This document shows, piece by piece, positions 1 through 7,037 of a DNA stretch of 64,000 bases; position 1 is the first letter of the stretch; each line of letters begins with the position of its first letter. The position numbers and the translations under genes are program-made. Below the pieces are notes generated by a model, which had not been told where the DNA came from, did not search any database, and saw only the letters and a program-made list of their open reading frames with translations. This stretch comes from a virus, in the IMG/VR virus record IMGVR_UViG_3300043449_002688, positions 90,802 to 154,801 of that record, one strand, 5' to 3'.

Positions 1-1099
1 TTAATAATTTTGAGGTAGGTTCCCAAGCTAATGCATATCTGGCCTGAGAATAAGGAGTATTTTTTCTTGGTAAAAAGAATTTTAAATCATCAAAACTGCT
101 TTGAGTTACTCTAAATCTATAATCGTTTGATTCAGGAGGGTCTATATCGGGAGCTGAAGATTTCAGCGCAGTAAAATCTGGTATTTCTATCTCAAAATAT
201 CCTGCATTACTGGCTACTGTACTTAAAGGTGGAAATCCTGATGTAGAAGGTGGAGCAATTTTTGTAACTTCAAAAGTCCCTTCAATGCCATAGCTTTGAA
301 AACCTTGGCCATAAATCATAACATTATCGCCAACAAAAGCTTGATCTAACTTAGGTTTTGGTCCAGATATCCAACGAAATCTATAAGTCGAACCTACGTT
401 TCGAGTAATTTCCCAAACTGTAGTATTGCCTTCTTCTAAAAAAGTATCTCTTATGATAGGGAATTCTAATTGATTTTGAATTCTGCCGCCAAGAATTTGT
501 ATATAAGAATATGGGCCTTTGGCTCCGCCATAAATGCGAACATATTCTAATCCTGATTCTGGGTCAATAATAACTTCTGCGTACCCATTTAACCCAAAGC
601 TTCTGATAAAGTTAGTAATAACATTTGCCAATTCTGGGGCAGTTGCCTGTTGAATGTTTTCAAATTCTGCTTCAGAAATAACTAATGTGAGGATTTGATC
701 ATTTTCTAATGCAAAAGTTAAATCATCTCCATCAGCTAATTGATATGGACCTGCAATACTAGAAGTGCAATGCGCTCTAACGGCTTCATCTCCGTAAAAA
801 GTGCTTAAAATTGCATGAATTGATTCGGTAATTTGTTTTTGGGCGTTTACTTGTATGCCCATTTGCTTAAAGGCTAGATCTTCCATCCCAAGCTCTGGTG
901 GTCTAACAATACCAAGAGCTGACATGTTTTTATCTAAATAAACGCCAGAAGAGGCAGTTATAGTTAATTGGTCGTTAACGGCAATGGAAAGCTGTTCTTG
1001 TTTTTCAGCTTCATCAGCAAGAGCGCCAAGAATAGCATCGAAATTTTCCCCTTGAATAAAGGGGCTAATAAACTGTCTAAGAAACGCCTTTTTGTCCAT
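1..1099 (-). CDS. baseplate J-like tail protein, C-terminus beyond window
   Basis: The frame is open from an ATG at 1099 to the left edge, so only the first 366 residues are visible. It opens MDKKAFLRQFISPF and continues with a helical stretch and a 'TASSGVYLDKNMSALG' segment. That layout parallels the start of the large baseplate-J-like gene at 13201-19776 (helical start, then 'DRASGEALQRLASD'), after which both become beta-rich. By that analogy it is probably a baseplate or tail-tip protein. The ATG is chosen because the shared CCTAATCTT motif ends 9 nt upstream. It lies last in a run of three tiny overlapping genes. Exact role unknown. Confidence 0.6.
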   Translation of the reverse strand, partial: MDKKAFLRQFISPFIQGENFDAILGALADEAEKQEQLSIAVNDQLTITASSGVYLDKNMSALGIVRPPELGMEDLAFKQMGIQVNAQKQITESIHAILSTFYGDEAVRAHCTSSIAGPYQLADGDDLTFALENDQILTLVISEAEFENIQQATAPELANVITNFIRSFGLNGYAEVIIDPESGLEYVRIYGGAKGPYSYIQILGGRIQNQLEFPIIRDTFLEEGNTTVWEITRNVGSTYRFRWISGPKPKLDQAFVGDNVMIYGQGFQSYGIEGTFEVTKIAPPSTSGFPPLSTVASNAGYFEIEIPDFTALKSSAPDIDPPESNDYRFRVTQSSFDDLKFFLPRKNTPYSQARYALAWEPTSKLL

Positions 1100-1108
1100 T
1101 ATTTCAAT

Positions 1109-1117
1109 AAGATTAGG
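1109..1117 (-). promoter_or_regulatory. CCTAATCTT late motif, copy 1
   Basis: Minus strand reads GCCTAATCTTATTGAAATA followed directly by ATG. The gap from motif to start codon is 9 nt, and the motif sits just after the stop of the 73-residue gene. Candidate late promoter or processing site. Confidence 0.6.
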
Positions 1118-1120
1118 CTA

Positions 1121-1342
1121 TTAAAATCTAACCTTTGCAGCTAGTTTGGCAAAATAAACTCGTGCTTCTAAAGAGAATTTAGAGTCTACAGCAAGCAGAA
1201 TTAAAGCCTTGTCTAGGCTTAAGTTATGTTTATGCCTGTAAGCTTCAACTACAGCCCTCAAGTTCTTTTCCATTTCTAAGCCAATTTCACCGAATTTTGT
1301 TATTTTTTGCTGCTCCACTACGGGACACTGTAATTTGTTCAT
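1121..1342 (-). CDS. hypothetical protein, 73 aa
   Basis: Not recognised. A small charged protein with a predicted helical core (EMEKNLRAVVEAY) and a basic C-terminus. Its ATG overlaps the TGA of the preceding 46-residue gene (GAATGA), and a GGTGGAAG ribosome-binding sequence lies upstream, so it is probably translationally coupled. Third gene of a compact small-gene operon that leads into the baseplate-J-like gene. Confidence 0.6.
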   Translation of the reverse strand: MNKLQCPVVEQQKITKFGEIGLEMEKNLRAVVEAYRHKHNLSLDKALILLAVDSKFSLEARVYFAKLAAKVRF

Positions 1343-1479
1343 TCTTCTTCCACCTTAATATACCCAATTTCTTCAGAAATCATAACAATTTTAAGTAATT
1401 CCGACTCTTGCTCGACTAAAGAAGAAATAACTTCATTGCCAACTGAAGTAATTAAAAGCTCGACTTGCTCTTTAGTCAT
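1339..1479 (-). CDS. hypothetical protein, 46 aa
   Basis: A short ORF starting MTKEQVELLITSVGNEV and ending IGYIKVEEE. It is acidic and probably one or two helices. Its ATG overlaps the TGA of the 78-residue gene upstream (ATGA), and its own TGA overlaps the ATG of the next gene. An AAAGGA sequence precedes the start. The double overlap fills an otherwise unexplained gap and is the main evidence that it is real. Function unknown. Confidence 0.6.
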   Translation of the reverse strand: MTKEQVELLITSVGNEVISSLVEQESELLKIVMISEEIGYIKVEEE

Positions 1480-1712
1480 GTATTTTCCTTTGCTTGGTTT
1501 AATTTTTCTTCTAAGTCTTTAACAATTTTTCTTAATTGGACAATTTCTTCAATTAGAGCACAATATAAATGGGCGTCATTATCGACCAAATTTGTATATC
1601 TTGTAACCGTTACTTGAAATGTGCTATCTTTAGCTAAGATAACTTCATCGAAAAAATTTGGTTTTGCAGGAACAACAAAAGTGGTTTTATTTTCTGTTTT
1701 TGGATCTTCCAC
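1476..1712 (-). CDS. hypothetical protein, 78 aa, GTG start
   Basis: Starts with GTG (GTG GAA GAT CCA) behind a GAGGTAATT ribosome-binding site. The C-terminal third (LIEEIVQLRKIVKDLEEKL) has heptad spacing and is a likely short coiled coil. First of three overlapping tiny genes, which suggests a small complex or a virion accessory set. No family recognised. Confidence 0.6.
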   Translation of the reverse strand: MEDPKTENKTTFVVPAKPNFFDEVILAKDSTFQVTVTRYTNLVDNDAHLYCALIEEIVQLRKIVKDLEEKLNQAKENT

Positions 1713-1728
1713 AATTACCTCAAAAAGT

Positions 1729-1788
1729 TAAAAACGTAGGGAACAAGTTTGTTAGAATTCCGTCTTTTTAAATTAACCTGTCCCCTAC
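1729..1788 (-). terminator. long-loop hairpin with U-rich tail
   Basis: On the minus strand GTAGGGGACAGG (1788-1777) can pair with CTTGTTCCCTAC (1747-1736), with one mismatch, around a loop of about 29 nt, followed by GTTTTTAAC. It sits between the 57-residue membrane gene and the GTG-start gene. It could be an intrinsic terminator or an attenuator; the long loop lowers confidence. Confidence 0.45.
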
Positions 1789-1805
1789 ATTTTTGTTAAT
1801 TGTAA

Positions 1806-1979
1806 TTAATTTAAAAGAAAAGCCAATTTCATCATTACAGCTATAAATACTGGGGAAGTAAAGGCTATTATTGCTGATGAGACAACAAAATTTGCAATAT
1901 CTGTTTCTGGCTCAGAAATATATTCATTACCTTCTTTGTCCACAAAAATATAGTCTTCTTTGCAGTATTCTTTAAACAT
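1806..1979 (-). CDS. small membrane protein, 57 aa
   Basis: ORF beginning MFKEYCKEDYIFVDKEG, with a hydrophobic C-terminal half (FVVSSAIIAFTSPVFIAVMM) that can span a membrane once. AAAGG lies 5 nt before the ATG. The acidic N-terminal half would then be cytoplasmic or periplasmic. It lies between the structured non-coding region and the hairpin at 1729-1788. No family recognised; it could be an early membrane effector. Confidence 0.55.
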   Translation of the reverse strand: MFKEYCKEDYIFVDKEGNEYISEPETDIANFVVSSAIIAFTSPVFIAVMMKLAFLLN

Positions 1980-2054
1980 AAAAACCTTTCTGTTTAAAAG
2001 GTACTTATTTAGTGTAGCTTATATTTTTATAAAAACAACAAAAAATAAATAAAA

Positions 2055-2520
2055 GCGCGGCAAATAACGGTTAACGGTCCTTTTACTCTTATATGGGTTG
2101 AAGGTTCACCAAATTTTACGTTACTGCCGCAAAAATAATATTAACAAAAGTGTGGTAGGCAGGGCGCGATTCCTGCTCTAATCGTCATTAGTCAACCGCA
2201 TCGGAACGTCTCCGAGTCTAGGTTAGCGTGTCTCCAGTGGCGGTTCAATTTATTGTTTATAACTGGCTGCCGCCCCAGTCACCACAGCTTTCCACGCCGC
2301 TACCACAAAATAATATTAGCTAAAGCGAGACCAGCCAGACGCGACCCTGGCTACGAGCGTACTGAGGTTCAACAGCTACCAGGGACGTATCCCATGCAAG
2401 TGATTACCCTCGTCTTCGGCTCCGAGTATTGTCTTCTCTCTGCGTGTCCCAGAGTGAGCAGCTAACGCATCTCCTGACGAATTCTGTTCACCACTCAGCG
2501 ACTTCACGCCTTGGTCTCAA
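2055..2520 (-). ncRNA. large GC-rich structured non-coding RNA candidate
   Basis: This stretch is much richer in G and C than its surroundings and has no convincing reading frame, but it contains many perfect stems: 2057-2062 with 2125-2130 (extended by an AACG/CGTT pairing), 2159-2163/2172-2176, 2178-2182/2187-2191, 2194-2199/2240-2245 enclosing 2201-2205/2211-2215, 2333-2338/2347-2352 and 2438-2442/2450-2454. Two parts resemble each other around AAAATAATATTA (2130-2200 and 2310-2375), with the stem bases changed but pairing kept. Minus-strand transcription is favoured because the last stem is followed by GCTTTTATTTATTTTTTG and the region lies directly after the IMPDH-like gene. Size and style recall the large ornate phage RNAs (GOLLD, ROOL), but I cannot assign it to either. 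Confidence 0.55.
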
Positions 2521-2530
2521 GAATAAACTA

Positions 2531-3493
2531 TCACAATCTGCTACCATTTTCAAGAGCAGTATTACTACTAACTTGAACAACAACAGCTTTTTCTCTAAAT
2601 TCTCTAATATTGCTTGCGCCTACATAAGTAAAAGCACTTCGAATTCCGCCTTCAATGTCTTGCATTACATCTTTAACAGTAGAGGTAACTTTAACATGCC
2701 CAGAAACACCTTCTGCCGTTCTCCAGTCAGCCAATTTATTTTGAACAGCATAAGATTCTTGGGAAGCACTGCCCCTATATGTTTTATGTCCATTGATATT
2801 AGGTGCAGCAGATTCTTCTGTTTGGGCAAGCATTTTGCCTACCATTACAGCTTCAGCTCCTGCGGCTAAAGCCTTTACTACATCGCCTGCAGACTTGATT
2901 CCGCCATCAGCAATAACGTAATGCACTTTAGCGCATTCTTTTACGGCACTAAATTGCGGCATCCCTACGCCAGTTTTAATTCTAGTAGTACAAGCCGCTC
3001 CAGGACCAATTCCAACCTTAAAAGCAGTAATGTTATACCCTTTGCTGCGTTTCAAAAATTCTTCTACGGAAGAAGCGGTAGCAAAATTGCCTACAATTAA
3101 TTCTACGTCATAACGATCTAATAGCCATTTTGCTTGATCTACAACCTGTTGTTGTGCCCCATGAGCTACATCAATAATAAAACGATAAGCTCCACTAACT
3201 GCTAAAGCAGCGGCTCGCTCTCGCTCTAATTCTCCCATACCGATTGATACCCAAGTTTCTTTAGGAGAGTTTTTATATAAATTTATGTTTTCTTTAATAT
3301 CGGCAAAACGATGAAGGCAGCCCACACCTCCGGCATTTGTCATAGCATGAGCCATATTAGGTCCAGTAACAGAATCCATATTGGCTGAGATTACTGGTAT
3401 TTTTAAACCAAAACTACTAACGTCTACATCTTTTCTTGAGTTTATTTCTGAAAACTGTGGCAAAATTAGAACATCATCATAGGTCAAAAGCAT
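2531..3493 (-). CDS. IMP dehydrogenase / GMP reductase family enzyme
   Basis: A 320-residue TIM-barrel enzyme of purine nucleotide interconversion. It begins LTYDDVLILP as family members do. It carries the catalytic loop GIGPGAACTTR with the active-site Cys, the phosphate-binding segments IADGG and GAEAVMVG, and the C-terminal GGIRSAFTYVGA. There are no CBS domains, so it is shorter than host GuaB. The GGIRS..TYVGA ending is closer to GMP reductase (GuaC), the ANMDSVT start closer to IMPDH, so the direction of the reaction cannot be decided by eye. A degenerate copy of the late motif (CCTAACCTC, 3506-3514) lies 12 nt before the ATG. It probably adjusts guanine nucleotide pools during infection. 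Confidence 0.85.
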   Translation of the reverse strand: MLLTYDDVLILPQFSEINSRKDVDVSSFGLKIPVISANMDSVTGPNMAHAMTNAGGVGCLHRFADIKENINLYKNSPKETWVSIGMGELERERAAALAVSGAYRFIIDVAHGAQQQVVDQAKWLLDRYDVELIVGNFATASSVEEFLKRSKGYNITAFKVGIGPGAACTTRIKTGVGMPQFSAVKECAKVHYVIADGGIKSAGDVVKALAAGAEAVMVGKMLAQTEESAAPNINGHKTYRGSASQESYAVQNKLADWRTAEGVSGHVKVTSTVKDVMQDIEGGIRSAFTYVGASNIREFREKAVVVQVSSNTALENGSRL

Positions 3494-3544
3494 TGAAGCT
3501 CCAATGAGGTTAGGTTTGGTTAAAAAGTCAAAGAACTGTTTTTA

Positions 3545-4699
3545 TTATTTCACTGAGGTCATTGCATTTTCAATCAAAACTTCATACTTGGAAATATTTT
3601 CAGGATTGTTTATCATATATCTGTAAGCAAATTCTCGTGACTTCTTAAGATACTTTTCATTTGGATGCTCAACGCTATCAAAATGCTTAGCAATATAATT
3701 TATATGCTCTACAGCAATAACGGAATTGTTTTCTGGATAATACCAGCCTAAATCTTTCATCATAGGGCTGTTGTGAACTACAGGCCAGCCAAGCCAAGCA
3801 GCATCAAGATAAAGATAATTTAATTCGCAACCATTTTGATGGCAAAGTAAAATATCTACGTGTTTATACAGTGACCAAACAACTGGATATCGTGCTTCGA
3901 ATGTCATCTTTTTGGCTTTATAAATATCTAGCCCAATAGCAAAGTTAATTAGGTCTTTTTTCTTTTTAACTTCTGCTGCACCAAATACTTTCATGTCGCC
4001 AACTGATTCAGGATATTTTCTGTATAATAATTCCGCAGTAATGATAGGAACTGAGCAAGTTTTAACCATATTTAGGTTGGGCTCCATAGTTGCTATTTTC
4101 TTTGCTTGAACCCCATTTGGCGCATAAACTCCATTGTAATCTGAGTTTTCTTTTTTTAAGACTTCAACGTGATGTTGGATAAACCTTGGGTCCCAGATAT
4201 ATGGTCCTTCTAAAACTGGACAATCAAACATTGCTTCAAAAAAGTAACGATCTCGATCATAAAAATGGCCGCTCATCCAAATAGCGCTCAAATGAGGGTT
4301 TCTTGAATAAATCCCACTAGTAGGAAGATTAAATAACATAACCTCGTTAAACATATTAAGTTCTGCTCCAAGAACTTGCTTAACGATTTTTTTACCTTTG
4401 CTTTTAAAGTGAGCATATTCATCTAAATGTAAACTGCCATGACAAACTACAATTAGATCGCACTTTTCTTCAATCTCTTCTAATGGAATTATGTAATCAG
4501 CGTAAGGCTCCCAAGACGTATTTTTAAAACTTTCTTTTGTTACGTTGGGATGGGCATTGATGATATATGCATTGTTGACGTTTTTACATTTAGAATACAT
4601 TTCTCTAAGCAAAATAACATTTTGCCTAATGCCATTGCTAAATAACGAATCTTCTTTAGGGTTTTTAATAATTATTGTAATGCCAACATTATATTTCAT
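3545..4699 (-). CDS. DUF2827-type glycosyltransferase
   Basis: 384 residues. The start (VGITIIIKNP...SNGIRQNVILL) and the C-terminal GCELNYLYLDAAWLGWPVVHNSP followed by YYPENN match my recollection of the DUF2827 family, GT-B-like sugar transferases of phages and bacteria. The donor-binding half would be the C-terminal part. Likely substrate is a surface glycan or modified nucleotide; nothing here decides which. AAGGCGG precedes the ATG and a sigma70-like promoter lies at 4732-4760. IMPDH-like gene follows 51 nt downstream, so the two may be cotranscribed. Confidence 0.7.
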   Translation of the reverse strand: MKYNVGITIIIKNPKEDSLFSNGIRQNVILLREMYSKCKNVNNAYIINAHPNVTKESFKNTSWEPYADYIIPLEEIEEKCDLIVVCHGSLHLDEYAHFKSKGKKIVKQVLGAELNMFNEVMLFNLPTSGIYSRNPHLSAIWMSGHFYDRDRYFFEAMFDCPVLEGPYIWDPRFIQHHVEVLKKENSDYNGVYAPNGVQAKKIATMEPNLNMVKTCSVPIITAELLYRKYPESVGDMKVFGAAEVKKKKDLINFAIGLDIYKAKKMTFEARYPVVWSLYKHVDILLCHQNGCELNYLYLDAAWLGWPVVHNSPMMKDLGWYYPENNSVIAVEHINYIAKHFDSVEHPNEKYLKKSREFAYRYMINNPENISKYEVLIENAMTSVK

Positions 4700-4731
4700 T
4701 TTGCCGCCTTAGATTGTGTTTATTTATAATT

Positions 4732-4760
4732 AATATACTTGCAAAAAGACTTAAAATCAA
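4732..4760 (-). promoter_or_regulatory. sigma70-like promoter, minus strand
   Basis: On the minus strand TTGATT (4760-4755), a 17-nt spacer, then TATATT (4737-4732). It points at the glycosyltransferase gene, whose ATG is at 4699. It is back-to-back with the plus-strand promoter at 4814-4841, making this a divergent control region. Confidence 0.6.
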
Positions 4761-4813
4761 GTTTAATTGTCTTTAATGAGAATATCTAAAATTGATACAT
4801 TTGTAAAAAATAC

Positions 4814-4841
4814 TTGATTATTTTTGTTAGTATGATATTCT
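4814..4841 (+). promoter_or_regulatory. sigma70-like early promoter (TTGATT-16-TATTCT)
   Basis: TTGATT at 4814-4819, 16 nt, TATTCT at 4836-4841, with an upstream TG (TGATATTCT, extended -10). The same ACTTGATTATTTTT core recurs in the promoters at 8847 and 9347. It drives the plus-strand small-gene region. Confidence 0.7.
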
Positions 4842-4869
4842 ATGTTTGTACCTAACCAAAGGAGCTTTT

Positions 4870-5106
4870 ATGTTTAAGGCAATGGAAGATCTAATTGAAG
4901 AAGGTAAAACTGTTGATTTGCGCCTTCGCCCTTCTTATCGTCTTGGTTTCCTTAAAGGTGCAACTATGGTTACAAAAATTCAGCTTGAAACTCTTATGGA
5001 GAAAATCCAAAGAGGTGACAGCAAAGAAAGCCTTGAAAGATATGTGACTTCTATTTTGGCTGATTTGGCTAGGACTGAAGAAGCTGTAGAAAAAATGGGT
5101 TCTTAA
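4870..5106 (+). CDS. hypothetical protein, 78 aa
   Basis: Starts MFKAMEDLIEEGKTVDLR. ATG 4870 is chosen over an in-frame TTG at 4846 because AAAGGAGC lies 6 nt before it and the TTG falls almost at the transcription start. Probably an all-helical small protein (charged, no Cys). First gene after the divergent promoter region. No family recognised. Confidence 0.65.
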   Translation: MFKAMEDLIEEGKTVDLRLRPSYRLGFLKGATMVTKIQLETLMEKIQRGDSKESLERYVTSILADLARTEEAVEKMGS

Positions 5107-5118
5107 AAAGGAGCATGT

Positions 5119-5316
5119 ATGTCACGTATAAAATGTGCCGTATGCAATAAAAACCCAGTTAAAACTAAAATTTCTAAGCACTGGAAAACAAATAAGATTA
5201 TTAAACTTTACGAAGCTACTTGCAATGGCTCTGATTGCGTTAACCAGTATAACGAAGTTTTAGCCGAGCTTTCTTTTCAAGAAGTATATTTTAGTTCGGA
5301 GTCTAACAATGGATAA
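5119..5316 (+). CDS. Ogr/Delta-like zinc-finger protein
   Basis: 65 residues with CAVC near the N-terminus and CNGSDC about 25 residues later, followed by hydrophobic ELSFQEVYF. The C-x2-C...C-x4-C spacing is that of the P2 Ogr/Delta zinc finger, a family of small activators of phage late transcription. If that holds it could act on RNA polymerase at late promoters of this phage; this is inference from spacing only. Strong AAAAAGGAG before the ATG. It overlaps the next gene by 8 nt. Alternative: a generic zinc ribbon. Confidence 0.5.
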   Translation: MSRIKCAVCNKNPVKTKISKHWKTNKIIKLYEATCNGSDCVNQYNEVLAELSFQEVYFSSESNNG

Positions 5317-5557
5317 CTGCCCTAATTGCAAGTCTAGCTGGATTGGTGAGCCAATTCCTGAAGTCCTTCGTCAGCATTACGGCGATGAAACTCATTGGCG
5401 CAGAGAAATAAACATTGACGGTGGCTACATGGGCATTTATGATGGAATAGTCGCAGTTATATGCCCAGACTGCAAAGAAGAATTTCCCCGAAACGATAGT
5501 TCTTGGGCGTTAGAAATGTTTAAGAAGTACCAAGAGGCTGTAAATGAGAGTAAATAA
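5309..5557 (+). CDS. zinc-ribbon protein, 82 aa
   Basis: Has CPNC at residues 4-7 and CPDC at about 54-57, a four-Cys zinc-ribbon arrangement, with HWRREINIDGG and YDGIVAV between. Proteins of this pattern are common in phage early regions and have no assigned role. The start overlaps the preceding zinc-finger gene and the end overlaps the Ala-rich gene (ATGAGAGTAA), so it is part of a translationally coupled run. Confidence 0.65.
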   Translation: MDNCPNCKSSWIGEPIPEVLRQHYGDETHWRREINIDGGYMGIYDGIVAVICPDCKEEFPRNDSSWALEMFKKYQEAVNESK

Positions 5558-6146
5558 AGAAATAATCTCAAAATTAGGTCCATGTAAAAATAGGTTCGAT
5601 AATTATTTAGAATATTACTCTGACTTTGATGGAACCTTACAAGAATTTATTTTGCTAGATAAAATTACTCATAAAGACAAAATTTGGGTAATTACAAAGC
5701 TTTTTGATGACAAGCAAAAAAGTAAATGGGCTATTAAATGTGCTTTTAGCGTTTTATATATATACGAAAAGAGTTTTCCGTCTGACGATAGACCAAGAAA
5801 AGCTATAGAAGCCGCACAGGAATGCCTAAGTAATCCTGCTGCTCGTGCTGCTGCTTATGCTGCTGCTGATGATGCTGCTCGTGCTGCTGCTTATGCTGCT
5901 CGTGCTGCTGCTTATGCTGCTGCTTATGCTGCTTATGCTGCTGCTTATGCTGCTGATGATGATGTTACTCGTGCTGCTCGTGCTGCTGTTGATGCTGCTC
6001 GTGCTGCTGCTTATGCTGCTGCTGATGATGCTGCTCGTGCTGCTGCTTATGCTGCTGATGATGATGTTACTCGTGCTGCTGCTTATGATACGCAAAAACA
6101 ACTTAATTTAAAGTTTGCTATCGAGGTCTTAAATGAAACGAAGTGA
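5544..6146 (+). CDS. Ala-rich Imm-5-like protein
   Basis: 200 residues. The first 90 are ordinary (KITHKDKIWVITKLFDD, then KWAIKCAFSVLYIYEK and RPRKAIEAAQE). The next 85 are runs of Ala with Tyr, Arg and Asp. This order resembles the family annotated as putative immunity protein (Imm-5), where a conserved PRKAIEAA segment precedes Ala-rich helices. Whether it neutralises a toxin or acts otherwise is unknown. The Ala-rich part is encoded almost purely by GCT repeats. The last codons (AATGAAACGAAGTGA) double as the start of the next gene. Confidence 0.55.
   Translation: MRVNKEIISKLGPCKNRFDNYLEYYSDFDGTLQEFILLDKITHKDKIWVITKLFDDKQKSKWAIKCAFSVLYIYEKSFPSDDRPRKAIEAAQECLSNPAARAAAYAAADDAARAAAYAARAAAYAAAYAAYAAAYAADDDVTRAARAAVDAARAAAYAAADDAARAAAYAADDDVTRAAAYDTQKQLNLKFAIEVLNETK
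5838..6090 (+). repeat. GCT-rich trinucleotide repeat tract in coding sequence
   Basis: About 250 bases dominated by GCTGCT with interspersed GAT, TAT and CGT codons, all within the Ala-rich gene. A larger unit (Asp-Asp-Asp-Val-Thr-Arg-Ala) occurs twice, and a Tyr-Ala-Ala-Ala-Asp-Asp-Ala block also occurs twice, so the tract grew by duplication. The tract makes spurious long ORFs in two other frames. Confidence 0.85.
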
Positions 6147-6366
6147 AATGATTGACCATATTGTCGCTGAGATGGTAGATGCTGAAGCCAATAGAAAATA
6201 TAGCAACGAAGCAGGCGAAGCTTATTTTAAGCGTAGAGCGGTTAGCTTACTAGATATGATTGAAGGGTTCGGTATGCTGCCTCCAGAGGTTCCGACTCTG
6301 ACTATCAATGGCGTCTCTTTTATAGCTAAAAATATTTGGGAGCCTGAAGATGAAAGCACTAAATGA
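6133..6366 (+). CDS. MKRSEM-family small protein, copy 1
   Basis: 77 residues: MKRSEMIDHIVAEMVDAEAN, then RRAVSLLDMIEGFGMLPP, ending NIWEPEDESTK. Its first 30 residues are nearly identical to the protein at 6792-7037 and both end in a WEPEDE tail, so they are recent duplicates. The ATG lies inside the last codons of the Ala-rich gene. Function unknown; probably helical. Confidence 0.7.
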   Translation: MKRSEMIDHIVAEMVDAEANRKYSNEAGEAYFKRRAVSLLDMIEGFGMLPPEVPTLTINGVSFIAKNIWEPEDESTK

Positions 6367-6805
6367 AGCATTGAATGAACTATCTTGGCAATTAAAAAAA
6401 ATTTCGCCATCTTTTAGTCAGGAAATTGATAGGTGTTTAACTGATTGGGCAGAAAAGAATTTTGATGTAATGTCTATCACTACGCATTTAAGCCAAGAAA
6501 TGGAGAATAGCGCTGCTGATCCCAGTTCTTTAAAAGCGCATTTATTGCAAAAAGCTCTATACGAGTCTGCAATTCAAATTGGTGCCAAATACGGTTTTGG
6601 GCAAGAAGAAGTAAAAATGCCTTGGAATCATTTAAGTAGGTCTACCGACTATTATGCTACATGGAAAGTAAATCCACATCAATATTCAAAAGAATTGTCT
6701 TTATCATTTGTTGTTTTGAAAAGACATCCTACATCATGGGGTTCTAATGAAAGCACAAGTGATTGGGTTAAAAAAATAGTAGGGGCTAAAAATGAAACGA
6801 AGTGA
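6350..6805 (+). CDS. hypothetical protein, 151 aa
   Basis: Starts MKALNEALNELSWQLKKI within the final codons of the previous gene (GAAGATGAAAGC) and ends GAKNETK inside the start of the next. It sits between two near-identical MKRSEM-family genes, as if inserted between duplicates. No recognised domain; a central QKALYESAIQIGAKYGFG segment may be a helix pair. Confidence 0.6.
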   Translation: MKALNEALNELSWQLKKISPSFSQEIDRCLTDWAEKNFDVMSITTHLSQEMENSAADPSSLKAHLLQKALYESAIQIGAKYGFGQEEVKMPWNHLSRSTDYYATWKVNPHQYSKELSLSFVVLKRHPTSWGSNESTSDWVKKIVGAKNETK

Positions 6806-7037
6806 AATGATTGAGCATATTGCCGCTGAGATGGTAGATGCTGAAGCCAATAGAAAATATAGCAACGAACCCAAGCAAGATTATTATTTACGTAAAGCTA
6901 CCGGACTATTAGATATGATTCAGGGATTTGGTATGCTGCCTCCAACTGTAGATGGAATTATTGAAGTTGAAAAGACTAATGATGAGGGCCTAGCCTTAAA
7001 GCTTTGGAGTTGGGAGCCTGAAGATGAAACGAAGTGA
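6792..7037 (+). CDS. MKRSEM-family small protein, copy 2
   Basis: 81 residues, starting MKRSEMIEHIAAEMVDAEAN and sharing KYSNE, LLDMI.GFGMLPP and the WEPEDE tail with copy 1. It overlaps both neighbours through the 14-nt sequence ATGAAACGAAGTGA, used once as its own start and once as the start of the next gene. The middle part has diverged from copy 1. Function unknown. Confidence 0.7.
   Translation: MKRSEMIEHIAAEMVDAEANRKYSNEPKQDYYLRKATGLLDMIQGFGMLPPTVDGIIEVEKTNDEGLALKLWSWEPEDETK

Noticed and set aside
2055-2520. Group I intron.
   Set aside because: I saw no P7/P3 core signature and no split exons; the IMPDH-like protein is complete, so an intron is not needed.
2253-2869. Two plus-strand ORFs of 70 and 146 codons.
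   Set aside because: They overlap the stem-rich non-coding region and the antisense of the IMPDH-like gene, have no ribosome-binding site and no protein-like pattern.
4720-4731. TATAAATA on the minus strand, the T4 late promoter sequence.
   Set aside because: A chance match in AT-rich DNA; it was not seen at the other late genes, which share CCTAATCTT instead.
5826-6111. Ser/Ile-rich and Leu/Met-rich ORFs in the GCT tract.
   Set aside because: They are other-frame readings of the trinucleotide repeat in the Ala-rich gene.
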